NCBI GenBank assembly: GCA_947631895.1 | Contig: CANRMU010000006.1 | Location: forward strand, 1-18,551 | Direction: 5' to 3' | DNA: 18,551 nucleotides | DNA from: an uncultured Bacilli bacterium | GTDB lineage: Bacteria > Bacillota_I > Bacilli_A > RF39 > UBA660 | Shown: positions 1-7,582 of the stretch, piece after piece | Numbering within the stretch: position 1 is the stretch's first letter | Layout of the letters: each line of letters opens with the position of its first letter | Notes under the pieces: model-generated | Told to the model about the DNA's origin: nothing | Database searches by the model: none | The model's input: the letters and a program-made list of their open reading frames with translations, nothing else | Translations under genes and position numbers: made by a program

Positions 1-93
1 ATAGTGGTTGTTAAAAAGGGAATGGTTAGAAGAGCAAAACTTAACTTCATTAAGAATATGCGTAAAGAATATAAGGTTAAAGAAAGAAATTAA
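1..93 (+). CDS. rplS: 50S ribosomal protein L19, C-terminal end (partial)
   Basis: The first 30 codons read through to TAA at 91-93 and match the C-terminus of ribosomal protein L19: a VVxKGxVRRAKL block followed by a basic tail ending KVKERN. In Bacillus the equivalent segment reads VVRRGKVRRAKLYYLR. L19 sits at the 30S-50S interface of the ribosome. The start lies outside the window. The gene is followed at once by an intrinsic terminator, so it is the last gene of its transcript, as is usual for the rpsP-rimM-trmD-rplS operon. Recognition is by the conserved motif only, but it is distinctive. Confidence 0.9.
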   Translation: MVVVKKGMVRRAKLNFIKNMRKEYKVKERN

Positions 94-111
94 AACTAAT
101 TTCTTTTTTTT
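83..111 (+). terminator. Intrinsic terminator after rplS
   Basis: AAAGAAATTA (83-92) pairs with TAATTTCTTT (97-106) around an AAAC loop and is followed by a T-run to 111. The stem overlaps the rplS stop codon. Confidence 0.75.
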
Positions 112-138
112 ACGACAAAAGATTAGTTTATTTGTCAT

Positions 139-167
139 TTACAAGTTATCTTAATTAAGCATATAAT
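139..167 (+). promoter_or_regulatory. Probable sigma-A promoter for the 190-594 gene
   Basis: TATAAT at 162-167 has a weak -35 (TTACAA, 139-144) 17 bases upstream. The start codon at 190 leaves a short leader carrying AAGGAGG at 177-183. Confidence 0.5.
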
Positions 168-189
168 AGCAAGGCGAAGGAGGTAAGTT

Positions 190-594
190 ATGCATTATAA
201 AAGAAAAGAATATATGTACTATGATTTTTTAGAACATGCTTTTAATATTAAATATTTATTAAATGAATATGAAATTATTAATAATCATTTAATTATTAAA
301 TTATCTTTTAAAGAATTTTTGAATTATTATGAAAATGTTTTAAATGTTTTATTAACTGATGATGTAATAGTAGATTTTTTAAATTATGATAATTTATTAA
401 ATAAATTATTATATTATTCATTATATTCTATTAGTAAAGAAGAAGATGATTATTATATTTATCTTGAACAATATGAACCATATCATTTTATTGATAAAAA
501 CAAATTAACTCTAAAAGAACAATTAGCGTTCTATAATTTAGATGCTGAGAAATGCTTAGACTATAAAAATTTAACTAGAAAAAGAGTAGGATAA
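190..594 (+). CDS. Hypothetical protein, 134 aa
   Basis: I do not recognise a family. The start is well supported by a perfect AAGGAGG six bases before the ATG. The protein is acidic and very rich in Tyr, Leu, Asn and Asp, with no signal peptide and no clear membrane segment, so it is probably cytosolic. The last third (LTLKEQLAFYNLDAEKC) looks helical. The gene lies alone between the rplS terminator and a consensus promoter that begins just after its stop. Codon use resembles the neighbours. It could be a lineage-specific protein; no function is inferred. Confidence 0.75.
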   Translation: MHYKRKEYMYYDFLEHAFNIKYLLNEYEIINNHLIIKLSFKEFLNYYENVLNVLLTDDVIVDFLNYDNLLNKLLYYSLYSISKEEDDYYIYLEQYEPYHFIDKNKLTLKEQLAFYNLDAEKCLDYKNLTRKRVG

Positions 595-613
595 AATTAT
601 TTGACAAATAATT
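595..613. promoter_or_regulatory. Perfect 19-bp palindrome over a -35 box (candidate operator)
   Basis: AATTATTTG-A-CAAATAATT has perfect 9-base arms around one central A. The -35 hexamer TTGACA (601-606) lies in its middle. The palindrome starts one base after the previous stop codon and is not followed by a T-run on this strand. An operator is therefore more likely than a terminator. Confidence 0.5.
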
Positions 614-629
614 AAAAAAAGATTATAAT
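601..629 (+). promoter_or_regulatory. Consensus sigma-A promoter
   Basis: TTGACA (601-606) and TATAAT (624-629) are both perfect and separated by 17 bases. Transcription would begin near 636, downstream of the in-frame ATG at 630, so translation must start at the ATG at 657. Confidence 0.85.
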
Positions 630-656
630 ATGCAACTTAGAAACGGGGGTTTTACT

Positions 657-959
657 ATGTCAAATGAAGATAAAGTATTAAGTACTATTAGTAATCAAAA
701 TATTTTAAAAATTATTTCTGATCGTTATGGTTTTAGTGATTTATTTAATATTTTAGGATCATTTACTAAAACAATTATATATGCTATGGCAACTGGTATT
801 ATAACGGCTGGTATGAAATGGAGTTTTGAAGATATTGCTTTAATTTGTGATTTAAAAATTGAAGATGTTAAAGAACAATATTTTGAAGCTGAAATGATTA
901 TGAATAATTGTTGGTATCAAGCCAAATATTTTGGGTTTGAAGCTAATTTAGCAAGATAG
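657..959 (+). CDS. Small hypothetical protein with possible HTH segment, 100 aa
   Basis: Start chosen at 657, behind AACGGGGG; the in-frame ATG at 630 lies at the promoter -10 box and cannot be on the transcript. Residues about 56-78 (WSFEDIALICDLKIEDVKEQ) resemble a sigma-region-4 or transposase-type helix-turn-helix, and the middle (TKTIIYAMATGIITAGM) is a hydrophobic helix. I do not recognise the family. The gene is monocistronic, with a perfect promoter and a strong terminator overlapping its stop. The palindrome on its -35 box would fit autoregulation by a small DNA-binding protein, but this is inference; the HTH resemblance is weak. Confidence 0.7.
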   Translation: MSNEDKVLSTISNQNILKIISDRYGFSDLFNILGSFTKTIIYAMATGIITAGMKWSFEDIALICDLKIEDVKEQYFEAEMIMNNCWYQAKYFGFEANLAR

Positions 960-974
960 ACTTGCTATTTTTTT
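949..974 (+). terminator. Intrinsic terminator overlapping a stop codon
   Basis: TAGCAAG (949-955) pairs with CTTGCTA (961-967) around ATAGA, followed by seven Ts (968-974). The TAG stop (957-959) lies in the loop. Confidence 0.9.
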
Positions 975-990
975 GATGAATAGATATAAT
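962..990 (+). promoter_or_regulatory. Promoter overlapping the preceding terminator
   Basis: TTGCTA (962-967) lies 17 bases before TATAAT (985-990). The -35 box is the 3' arm of the terminator hairpin, so one stretch ends one transcript and starts the next. Confidence 0.65.
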
Positions 991-1014
991 TTTGTTAAAG
1001 TAAAAGGAGTAGTT

Positions 1015-2511
1015 ATGAAATTAAGAGAAGATATTGTAAAAGAACCTAAAGGATTAGTATATGATTATTTTTATAGATCTTTAGTATATGAAACAAAAGA
1101 TTATGATAATATTTCTAGAAAACAAATGGTTGAAGAAATTATTAAAGAGTATAGTAATAGTCATTATTTATTTAATATTTGTACTGAAAGAGAATTAAAA
1201 TTTTTAAAACGTTTACAAAATCACGAATATCAAGAAGAAGATTATCTTAAATATGAATGGGAAATTAAAGAGTTAAATAATAAATTAATATTATGTGGTA
1301 CCGAAATATATGAAGAACAAATTGCTAATGTTAATGATGCTTTAGAAGAGTTTAAAAAAAATAATAAAGATATTGATGAATTTGTGATGTTTGTTATTGG
1401 AATGGTTAAGTTAAATGTTAATATGCTTAGTGATGTCTTAATTTCTTGTTTAAAAAGTATTTTTAAATTATCTGATGAAGCTATTAATGCTTATTTAGGG
1501 CATCCTTTAATTCATTTTTATTGTGGTTTTTATGATCAATATATAGAATCTATAGATAAAGAAGTTGAAATGATTTATTATCGTAATTATGAAGATTTTA
1601 TAGATATTATTGACGATTTAAGAAAAGAATTTGGAATAGGTGGAAGCCTAAAAATTTATATGCAAGATTACTATGATATGTTTTATTATGGTTTTCCAAC
1701 TAGTAAGCCAACGGTAAAAAAGATGTATGATGAAATTAAAAAACTACCTAGTCATTTAATTATATTTAAAAGTATAGAATTAGCAAGAATATTTAATGAT
1801 GAAGAATCTGTTTATAAAGAAAAATTAAATGAAAAACAAATAGAACTTGTTCATGAAGCATTACTTGATATTCCTTGTCCATTTATGAATGGTTTTTCGC
1901 CTAGAGAATATCAAAAAGAAAAAGAAAATGAACAAATCTTATCCGAGAAATTTACCGTTATTCCTCAAAATAATGCGAAATTATGTAAAAGTGCTGCGGA
2001 TGAGTATTATAAATTATATTTTGCCTTATTAGATTATATCAATAAAAAAGAAAATATTTGTCCTTCTTTAAAGAGAATTTATAAACAAGAAGAATTAAAT
2101 GTTCATGATTTATTTCCAATAGATGATTATTTATGGGAACATAAAGATACAATAATAGATGAATTTATTGAAATTAATCCTAATAAATTAAATCATGAAG
2201 AATTAGAAATAATTAATAATTTTAAAAAATCAGTAACAGGAACATTCTTAGTTGTTGGTTTTGAAAGAGAATATACGATGTTTTTACAAGATGGTAAAAT
2301 CTATATGGTTAAAGGTATTCGGGATAATATTGAAAATATTCTTTTATCTAGAAATTTTCCAATTATAGTTAATACGACATTATTAATGTTTAAAGGTAAT
2401 ATTATTTATAATAGTTTCTTTAAACAAACTACTGTTGGTTTTGGTAATGATATTAAAGAATCTGCTTTAAATGAAATGAATAAATCCTTAAAGTATTATC
2501 ATATAATTTGA
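1015..2511 (+). CDS. Hypothetical protein, 498 aa
   Basis: Start set at 1015, five bases after AAAAGGAG; an upstream in-frame TTG at 973 falls inside the terminator and promoter. The protein is acidic, with no signal peptide or convincing membrane segment. The N-terminus carries CTERELKFLKRLQN (about residues 50-63), the middle is helical, and the last 80 residues look like a compact beta-rich domain ending with PIIVNTTLLMFKGNIIYNSFF. That pattern resembles the LLPFxGxIIYDGL tail I associate with poorly characterised Firmicutes proteins; this is recollection, not a search. Translation stops at TGA, which shows that TGA is not read as Trp. The gene has its own promoter and terminator. Function unknown. 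Confidence 0.8.
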   Translation: MKLREDIVKEPKGLVYDYFYRSLVYETKDYDNISRKQMVEEIIKEYSNSHYLFNICTERELKFLKRLQNHEYQEEDYLKYEWEIKELNNKLILCGTEIYEEQIANVNDALEEFKKNNKDIDEFVMFVIGMVKLNVNMLSDVLISCLKSIFKLSDEAINAYLGHPLIHFYCGFYDQYIESIDKEVEMIYYRNYEDFIDIIDDLRKEFGIGGSLKIYMQDYYDMFYYGFPTSKPTVKKMYDEIKKLPSHLIIFKSIELARIFNDEESVYKEKLNEKQIELVHEALLDIPCPFMNGFSPREYQKEKENEQILSEKFTVIPQNNAKLCKSAADEYYKLYFALLDYINKKENICPSLKRIYKQEELNVHDLFPIDDYLWEHKDTIIDEFIEINPNKLNHEELEIINNFKKSVTGTFLVVGFEREYTMFLQDGKIYMVKGIRDNIENILLSRNFPIIVNTTLLMFKGNIIYNSFFKQTTVGFGNDIKESALNEMNKSLKYYHII

Positions 2512-2536
2512 CTTTTAAGCATCTTTTTGTTAGAAT

Positions 2537-2560
2537 ATCCTCCTAAGTTGGGGGATTTTT
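2537..2560 (+). terminator. Intrinsic terminator
   Basis: ATCCTCC (2537-2543) pairs with GGGGGAT (2550-2556, one G-U pair) around TAAGTT, followed by Ts to 2560. Confidence 0.8.
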
Positions 2561-2603
2561 GTTATTTAACTTCATATGACCCGATTTGAAAAGAGGGATT
2601 AAG

Positions 2604-3491
2604 ATGAAAGTAATTAGATTATCTAAAAAAGCTTTTAATAATTTAGAACTTTTAGATATACCTAGAGAAATATTAAATACGGAAGGAAAAGTTTATAATT
2701 TTTCTTATCGTAATGATCCAAAAGTTTTTAAACAATTATATCATCAACAAGGTTTGATTTTTGCAAGTAAATTATATACTTTAGAAATGCTTGATATTAA
2801 TCGTGAATATTTACCAGAAAATTTTTATATACCAGATTATTTAGTAACTGTAGCTGATACAATAGAAGGTTTTACAGTTCCTTATATTGAAGGTATTAAT
2901 TTAGCGGTTATTTTAAAATCTAAAATGGATTGTAAAGAACAAATCTATTATTTAAAAAAAGTAGGGGAGATATTAGAACAAATGAATAATATTAGAACTT
3001 ATACTCCTTTAACTGATTTTTACTTAAATGATTTACATGAAGGTAATTTTATTGTTAACCCTAAAAAAAGAGAAATAAATGTTGTTGATTTAGATAGTAG
3101 TAAAATAGGTGATAATATGGTTTTTGCCTCTCATTATTTAACACCTTTTTCTCTTTTAAATAGTGTTAAAAATAAATATCAAATTATAAGTGAAGAAAAA
3201 AATAATTATCATATTGGATATATTTTTCCTGATGAAAATACTGATTTATATTGTTATTCTATGATGATTTTAAAATATTTATATGGAAGCAATGTTAATA
3301 ATTTAAAATTAGAAGAATTTTATGAATATTTAAATTATTTAGAATCTATTGGAATTAATCATGAATTAATAAATATTTTTGAAAAGTTATTAGTAAATGC
3401 TAATAATGAAAATCCTGTTGATTATTTAAATAGTTTAAATGAAAAACAAATTTATCGTTCAAGAAAAATAGTTTTTGATAAATGCAAATAA
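2604..3491 (+). CDS. Atypical protein-kinase-fold protein, 295 aa
   Basis: Start chosen at 2604, behind AAGAGGGA. The protein has the order of landmarks of a eukaryotic-like or aminoglycoside-type kinase. A hinge-like PYIEG lies at 93-97. A catalytic-loop-like NDLHEGNF is at 142-149 (compare HGDLHPGN). A metal-binding VVDLDS is at 160-165, in place of DFG. A helix-F-like TDLYCYSMMILKYLYG is at 213-228. The N-lobe lysine is uncertain (K40 or K43). A glycine-rich loop is not obvious, so activity is not assured. No membrane segment or extracellular domain is present, unlike PrkC-type kinases. Its substrate is unknown. It lies after a terminator, with no clear promoter seen, and shares a bidirectional terminator with clpB. 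Confidence 0.75.
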   Translation: MKVIRLSKKAFNNLELLDIPREILNTEGKVYNFSYRNDPKVFKQLYHQQGLIFASKLYTLEMLDINREYLPENFYIPDYLVTVADTIEGFTVPYIEGINLAVILKSKMDCKEQIYYLKKVGEILEQMNNIRTYTPLTDFYLNDLHEGNFIVNPKKREINVVDLDSSKIGDNMVFASHYLTPFSLLNSVKNKYQIISEEKNNYHIGYIFPDENTDLYCYSMMILKYLYGSNVNNLKLEEFYEYLNYLESIGINHELINIFEKLLVNANNENPVDYLNSLNEKQIYRSRKIVFDKCK

Positions 3492-3515
3492 AAACATCTT
3501 TAATTAGATGTTTTT
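3491..3515. terminator. Bidirectional terminator between convergent genes
   Basis: AAAACATCT (3491-3499) pairs with AGATGTTTT (3506-3514). The hairpin has A-runs on one side and T-runs on the other, so it can stop transcription from both the kinase-like gene and clpB. The clpB stop codon (3500-3502) lies in the loop. Confidence 0.8.
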
Positions 3516-5611
3516 ATAATAACAAAATCATTATTTTTAAGTTCAATATTAAAAGTACTATTTATTTTTAAATCTTCATTTATTAATTCATGAGCAAGTA
3601 AATTTTCAATATGACTAGTTACATATCTTTTTATAGGTCTAGCACCAAAATTAGGATTATAAGCTTCTTCAATAATTTTATTTTTAGCATCTTCACTTAA
3701 ATTAATTTTAAGATGATAATTTTTTAAACGATTTTCGATTTCTTTAATTATTTTATCGACAATATCACCTACAACTTCTTTAGGTAAAGAATTAAAAATA
3801 ATAATTTCATCAATTCGATTGATTAGTTCTGGTCGAAAGGCATTTTTTAAAGCATCCATTACTAACTCATGAGCATTTTCTTCATTATCTAAGATATATT
3901 CACTACCTAAATTACTAGTCATAATAATAATGGTATTTTTAAAATCAACTGTTCTTCCTTGACTATCTGTAAGACGTCCATCATCTAAAATTTGAAGTAA
4001 AATATTAAAAACATCTTTATGAGCTTTTTCAATTTCATCAAATAAAACAATACTATAAGGGTTACGTCTAACAGCTTCGGTTAATACACCACCTTCATCA
4101 TATCCTACATATCCAGGAGGAGCTCCTATTAAACGGGAAACATTAAAAGCTTCCATATATTCTGAACAATCAATTCTAATCATATGACGTTCATCATCAA
4201 ATAATTCATATGCTAGTGATTTAGCAACTTCAGTTTTACCAACGCCAGTAGGTCCAAGAAAGATAAAGGAACCAATTGGTTTATTAGGATCTTTAATTCC
4301 ACTTCTGGCTCTTATAATAGCATCGCTTACTAATTTTAAAGCATTATCTTGACCCATAACTCTCATCTTTAAGTTATTAAATAAACCAAGTAATTTATCT
4401 TTTTCCCCACTAACTAATTTACTAATGGGAATGTTTGTCCAACGAGATATAATCATGGCAATTTTTTCATCATCAACAACATCAGATAACATGCCATCTT
4501 TAATTTCTTCTTGTAAGGTTTTTAATTCATTTTCTAGTTTTGGAATAACTCCGTGTTGTAGTCTTGCAACCGTTTCTAAATCATAATTACTTTTAGCTTG
4601 TTCTAATTTAAAACGAGCTTGTTCTAATTCTTCTTTTTTCTTATTAATATCTTGTTTATTTTTTTGTTCATTTTCCCATTTATTTCTTAATTCATGTTCT
4701 TCGGTTTTTAATTTTTCTAAAGATTCATTAATTTCTTCTAAACGTTTTTTATTTAATTCATCTTTTTCTTTTTTAATTGCTTCTTTTTCAATTTCTAAAC
4801 TCATTATTTTTCTTTTTAAATTATCTAGGGAAGAGGGTTCACTATCAAGTTGCATCTTAATAGTTGCGCAAGCTTCATCAACTAAATCAATAGCTTTATC
4901 TGGTAAATATCTATCTGTTATATAACGATCAGATAAAGTTGCCGCGGCAATTAAAGCATTATCTTTAATTGAAACACCATGATAAATTTCAAAACGTTCT
5001 TTTAAACCTCTTAGAATAGTTATTGTATCTTCTACAGTAGGTTCACTAACTAAAACTTTTTGAAAACGTCTTTCTAAAGCTCCGTCTTTTTCAATATATT
5101 TACGATATTCATTTAAAGTCGTAGCCCCAATAACATGAATTTCCCCTCTAGCAAGCATTGGTTTTAACATATTACTTACATCCATTGCCCCTTCAGCGCC
5201 AGTCCCAACTATCATATGAATTTCATCAATAAACATAATAATTTTTCCATCACTATTTTTAATTTCTTTTAAAACAGCTTTTAATCTTTCTTCTAGTTCT
5301 CCCCTGTATTTAGCGCCCGCCACTAAAGAACCTAAATCAAGCTCCCATACCGTTTTATCTTTTAAACTATTAGGAACATCTTTTTTAATAATTCTTTGAG
5401 CTAGCCCTTCTACTATAGCCGTTTTACCAACGCCAGGTTCTCCTATTAAAACCGGATTATTTTTACTTTTTCTTGATAAAATTCTAATAACATTTCTAAC
5501 TTCTTCATCACGTCCAATAATAGGATCTACTTTATTATCAGAAACATTCTTAGTAATATCTCGACCATATTTTTCTAAAACATTTTCTAAATCATTATTT
5601 TGTTCATACAT
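3500..5611 (-). CDS. clpB: ClpB disaggregase lacking the N-terminal domain
   Basis: Hsp100 AAA+ chaperone that threads aggregated proteins through its pore, working with DnaK. The start is at 5611, behind AAAGGAGG; the frame remains open upstream to 5668 but runs back over the promoter. It has 703 residues against about 860 in typical ClpB. AAA1 carries Walker A GEPGVGKT (57-64), Walker B FIDE (127-130) and pore loop KYRGE (101-105). The middle coiled-coil domain (about 255-375) is present, which separates it from ClpC, ClpA and ClpE. AAA2 carries GPTGVGKT (453-460), pore loop GYVGYDEGG (500-508) and GARPIKR (656-662). Only the N-terminal Clp repeats are absent, as in mycoplasma ClpB. A CIRCE operator covers its promoter, so repression by HrcA is expected. 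Confidence 0.96.
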   Translation of the reverse strand: MYEQNNDLENVLEKYGRDITKNVSDNKVDPIIGRDEEVRNVIRILSRKSKNNPVLIGEPGVGKTAIVEGLAQRIIKKDVPNSLKDKTVWELDLGSLVAGAKYRGELEERLKAVLKEIKNSDGKIIMFIDEIHMIVGTGAEGAMDVSNMLKPMLARGEIHVIGATTLNEYRKYIEKDGALERRFQKVLVSEPTVEDTITILRGLKERFEIYHGVSIKDNALIAAATLSDRYITDRYLPDKAIDLVDEACATIKMQLDSEPSSLDNLKRKIMSLEIEKEAIKKEKDELNKKRLEEINESLEKLKTEEHELRNKWENEQKNKQDINKKKEELEQARFKLEQAKSNYDLETVARLQHGVIPKLENELKTLQEEIKDGMLSDVVDDEKIAMIISRWTNIPISKLVSGEKDKLLGLFNNLKMRVMGQDNALKLVSDAIIRARSGIKDPNKPIGSFIFLGPTGVGKTEVAKSLAYELFDDERHMIRIDCSEYMEAFNVSRLIGAPPGYVGYDEGGVLTEAVRRNPYSIVLFDEIEKAHKDVFNILLQILDDGRLTDSQGRTVDFKNTIIIMTSNLGSEYILDNEENAHELVMDALKNAFRPELINRIDEIIIFNSLPKEVVGDIVDKIIKEIENRLKNYHLKINLSEDAKNKIIEEAYNPNFGARPIKRYVTSHIENLLAHELINEDLKINSTFNIELKNNDFVIIKTSN

Positions 5612-5639
5612 AAAACATGCCTCCTTTAAAATCAAGTAG

Positions 5640-5668
5640 ATTATATAATATAAATTAGCACTTGTCAA
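5640..5668 (-). promoter_or_regulatory. Consensus promoter of clpB
   Basis: On the minus strand TTGACA (5668-5663) and TATAAT (5645-5640) are both perfect with a 17-base spacer. The -35 box lies inside the spacer of the CIRCE element, so repressor binding would block RNA polymerase. Confidence 0.9.
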
Positions 5669-5681
5669 TAGAGAGTGCTAA
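5655..5681. promoter_or_regulatory. CIRCE operator (HrcA binding site)
   Basis: TTAGCACTT (5655-5663), N9, GAGTGCTAA (5673-5681) matches the CIRCE consensus TTAGCACTC-N9-GAGTGCTAA at 17 of 18 positions. The repeat extends outward with AAA and TTT (5652-5684). HrcA is the known repressor of CIRCE-controlled heat-shock genes in Firmicutes; its gene is not in this window. Confidence 0.95.
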
Positions 5682-5733
5682 TTTAGTATAAAATATCTAA
5701 TTTTATGACAATATAATTATAATGGTGAATAAA

Positions 5734-6510
5734 ATGAAAAAAATCTATAATATCAAAACCTTTTTAACCCTTTTAATTACCTTTATTTTAATTAGTTATT
5801 TAGCTTTCTGGTTTATAGATAATTATCAAATTCAAAATATTTATAGGCACTTAAATAAGCCAACTTTTAAGGAAAGTAATAAAACTTTATATAATCCCCC
5901 AACAGATGGAAATGATACCACTTTTAATTTTCTTAATTATCCGTTTTTAACAGTTAATTTAAGTGATTATAAAAAAGAAAACAGTGATACGGTAGCCTAT
6001 TTAAAAGTAGGGGGAACTTTAATTAGTTATCCAGTTGTTCAAACGATTAATAATGAATTTTATTTAGATCATGATTTTAATAAAAATTATAATAAAGCTG
6101 GAGCCATATTTAGTGATTATCGTAATAAATTAAATGATTTAAATAAAAATTCAATTATTTATGGACATCGAAGATTAGATAATCAAATGTTTACATCTCT
6201 AAATCAATTATTAGATAGGACTTGGTTTAATGATGATGATCATCATTTAATTTATTTAACAACTGATTATAATAAAATGCTTTTTCAAATTTTTAGTGTA
6301 TATACTATACCAACTGAAAACGTATATATTAAAACTCATTTTATTAATGATGAATTTGCCTCTTTTATAGTAGAAATGAAAAACAGAAGTATTGTTAATT
6401 TTAATACTTCAGTTAATGAAAATGATAAAATTCTTACTTTGTCAACTTGTTTAGATGGACTAGGAAATAATCGAATTGTTATTCATGCTAAACTAATCAA
6501 AAAAGATTAA
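5734..6510 (+). CDS. srtB: Class B sortase
   Basis: Membrane-anchored cysteine transpeptidase that joins surface proteins to the cell wall or to pili. An N-terminal signal anchor spans residues 9-28. The catalytic triad is visible: His145 in IYGHRR, Cys239 in TLSTC and Arg247 in NNRIVIHAKL. The spacing and the TLSTC signature fit class B. Length is 258 aa, normal for the family. The start at 5734 is preceded by GGTGA; an ATG at 5722 is in frame but lies too close to candidate -10 boxes. The gene is divergent from clpB across the CIRCE region. Its 3' end overlaps the mraY stop codon by four bases, with no hairpin terminator. No sortase substrate with a sorting signal is present in the window. 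Confidence 0.9.
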   Translation: MKKIYNIKTFLTLLITFILISYLAFWFIDNYQIQNIYRHLNKPTFKESNKTLYNPPTDGNDTTFNFLNYPFLTVNLSDYKKENSDTVAYLKVGGTLISYPVVQTINNEFYLDHDFNKNYNKAGAIFSDYRNKLNDLNKNSIIYGHRRLDNQMFTSLNQLLDRTWFNDDDHHLIYLTTDYNKMLFQIFSVYTIPTENVYIKTHFINDEFASFIVEMKNRSIVNFNTSVNENDKILTLSTCLDGLGNNRIVIHAKLIKKD

Positions 6511-7499
6511 ATCCATACGCCATAAGTAATGGCAGCCATTGCAAGTAATAATCCAACAACATAAAAAGCTTTAACAATATCAGTTTCCCTCCAACCTAAT
6601 TGTTCAAAATGATGGTGTAGGGGAGCCATTTTAAATACTTTACGATGGAATTTTCGAATAGCAATAATTTGAATCATACTAGATAATGTTTCCACAACAA
6701 ATACGCCACCAATTAACACAAGAGATAACTCATGTCTTGTCACAATAGCAATAGTAGCCATCGCTCCACCTAGGGCAAGACTTCCTAAATCGCCCATAAA
6801 TACTTTTGCTGGATAAGAATTAAATAGTAAAAATCCTAATAAAGCCCCAACTAAAACAAAGCAAAAAATAGCAACTTCTTGATAACCTTCCATCCAACCA
6901 GTATTCCAAGTAATAATTCCGAAAGCCAAAAAGGCAATTATACAAAGACCACCACATAAACCATCAAGACCATCTGTAATATTAACAGCATTACTACTAC
7001 CAACTAAAACTAGTAAAATAAATAAACCAAAAGTCCAACCAAGTGGTAGGCTAATTCCTAAAGAAGTTATTACTAATTCCGGTTTCCCACCATTAACCAT
7101 AAAAATATAAAAGAAGACTAGGGCAATAACCATTTGTAGTAAAAATTTTGAAGATATGCGTAGTCCCACATTATTGTTATAACGAACCTTTAACCAATCA
7201 TCTATAAATCCTAATAAAGCATAACTTAAGAAAACAAAGATAACAATAATTAAATTATGACTTAAAGTTATACTACCTCTTAAATATAAAAGGACTAAAG
7301 TTATTAAAACTGGAACAATAAAAATTATTCCTCCCATAGTTGGAATTCCTTCTTTAGCTAAATGTCTTTTACCTAAAGTTTTACTTACATGTTGTCGAAA
7401 ATTAATTTTCTTTAAAAATGGAATAAAAATTAAACCACAGATAATGGCAAAGATAAAACCTAACATCATCGCTAAAGCTGATTTTGCAAGTATTAACAT
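6507..7499 (-). CDS. mraY: Phospho-N-acetylmuramoyl-pentapeptide-transferase
   Basis: Integral membrane enzyme that makes lipid I from UDP-MurNAc-pentapeptide and undecaprenyl phosphate, the first membrane step of peptidoglycan synthesis. The family motifs are present: the DD pair (100-101) in FIDDWLKV, NITDGLDGL (173-181), MGDLGSLALGG (235-245) and HHHFEQLGW (295-303). About ten hydrophobic segments span its 330 residues, the usual length. The start at 7499 follows GAGGTGAG by seven bases; an in-frame GTG at 7511 overlaps that ribosome binding site and is rejected. It lies 83 bases downstream of the PBP gene, in the dcw-cluster order, but murD and later genes are missing. The end overlaps the convergent sortase gene. 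Confidence 0.96.
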   Translation of the reverse strand: MLILAKSALAMMLGFIFAIICGLIFIPFLKKINFRQHVSKTLGKRHLAKEGIPTMGGIIFIVPVLITLVLLYLRGSITLSHNLIIVIFVFLSYALLGFIDDWLKVRYNNNVGLRISSKFLLQMVIALVFFYIFMVNGGKPELVITSLGISLPLGWTFGLFILLVLVGSSNAVNITDGLDGLCGGLCIIAFLAFGIITWNTGWMEGYQEVAIFCFVLVGALLGFLLFNSYPAKVFMGDLGSLALGGAMATIAIVTRHELSLVLIGGVFVVETLSSMIQIIAIRKFHRKVFKMAPLHHHFEQLGWRETDIVKAFYVVGLLLAMAAITYGVWI

Positions 7500-7582
7500 A
7501 ATACATCTCACCTCATATCTAAATTATACACTACTTTTAGTAAAAAATTAAAATAAAACCGCTAGTTGACAGTTAATAGACA

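Noticed and set aside
630..656. Longer N-terminus for the 100-residue protein (ATG at 630)
   Set aside because: The codon falls at the promoter -10 box, upstream of the expected transcript start, and has no ribosome binding site.
2509..2511. TGA read as tryptophan (mycoplasma code)
   Set aside because: TGA ends this gene and no gene contains internal TGA, while TGG is used for Trp throughout.
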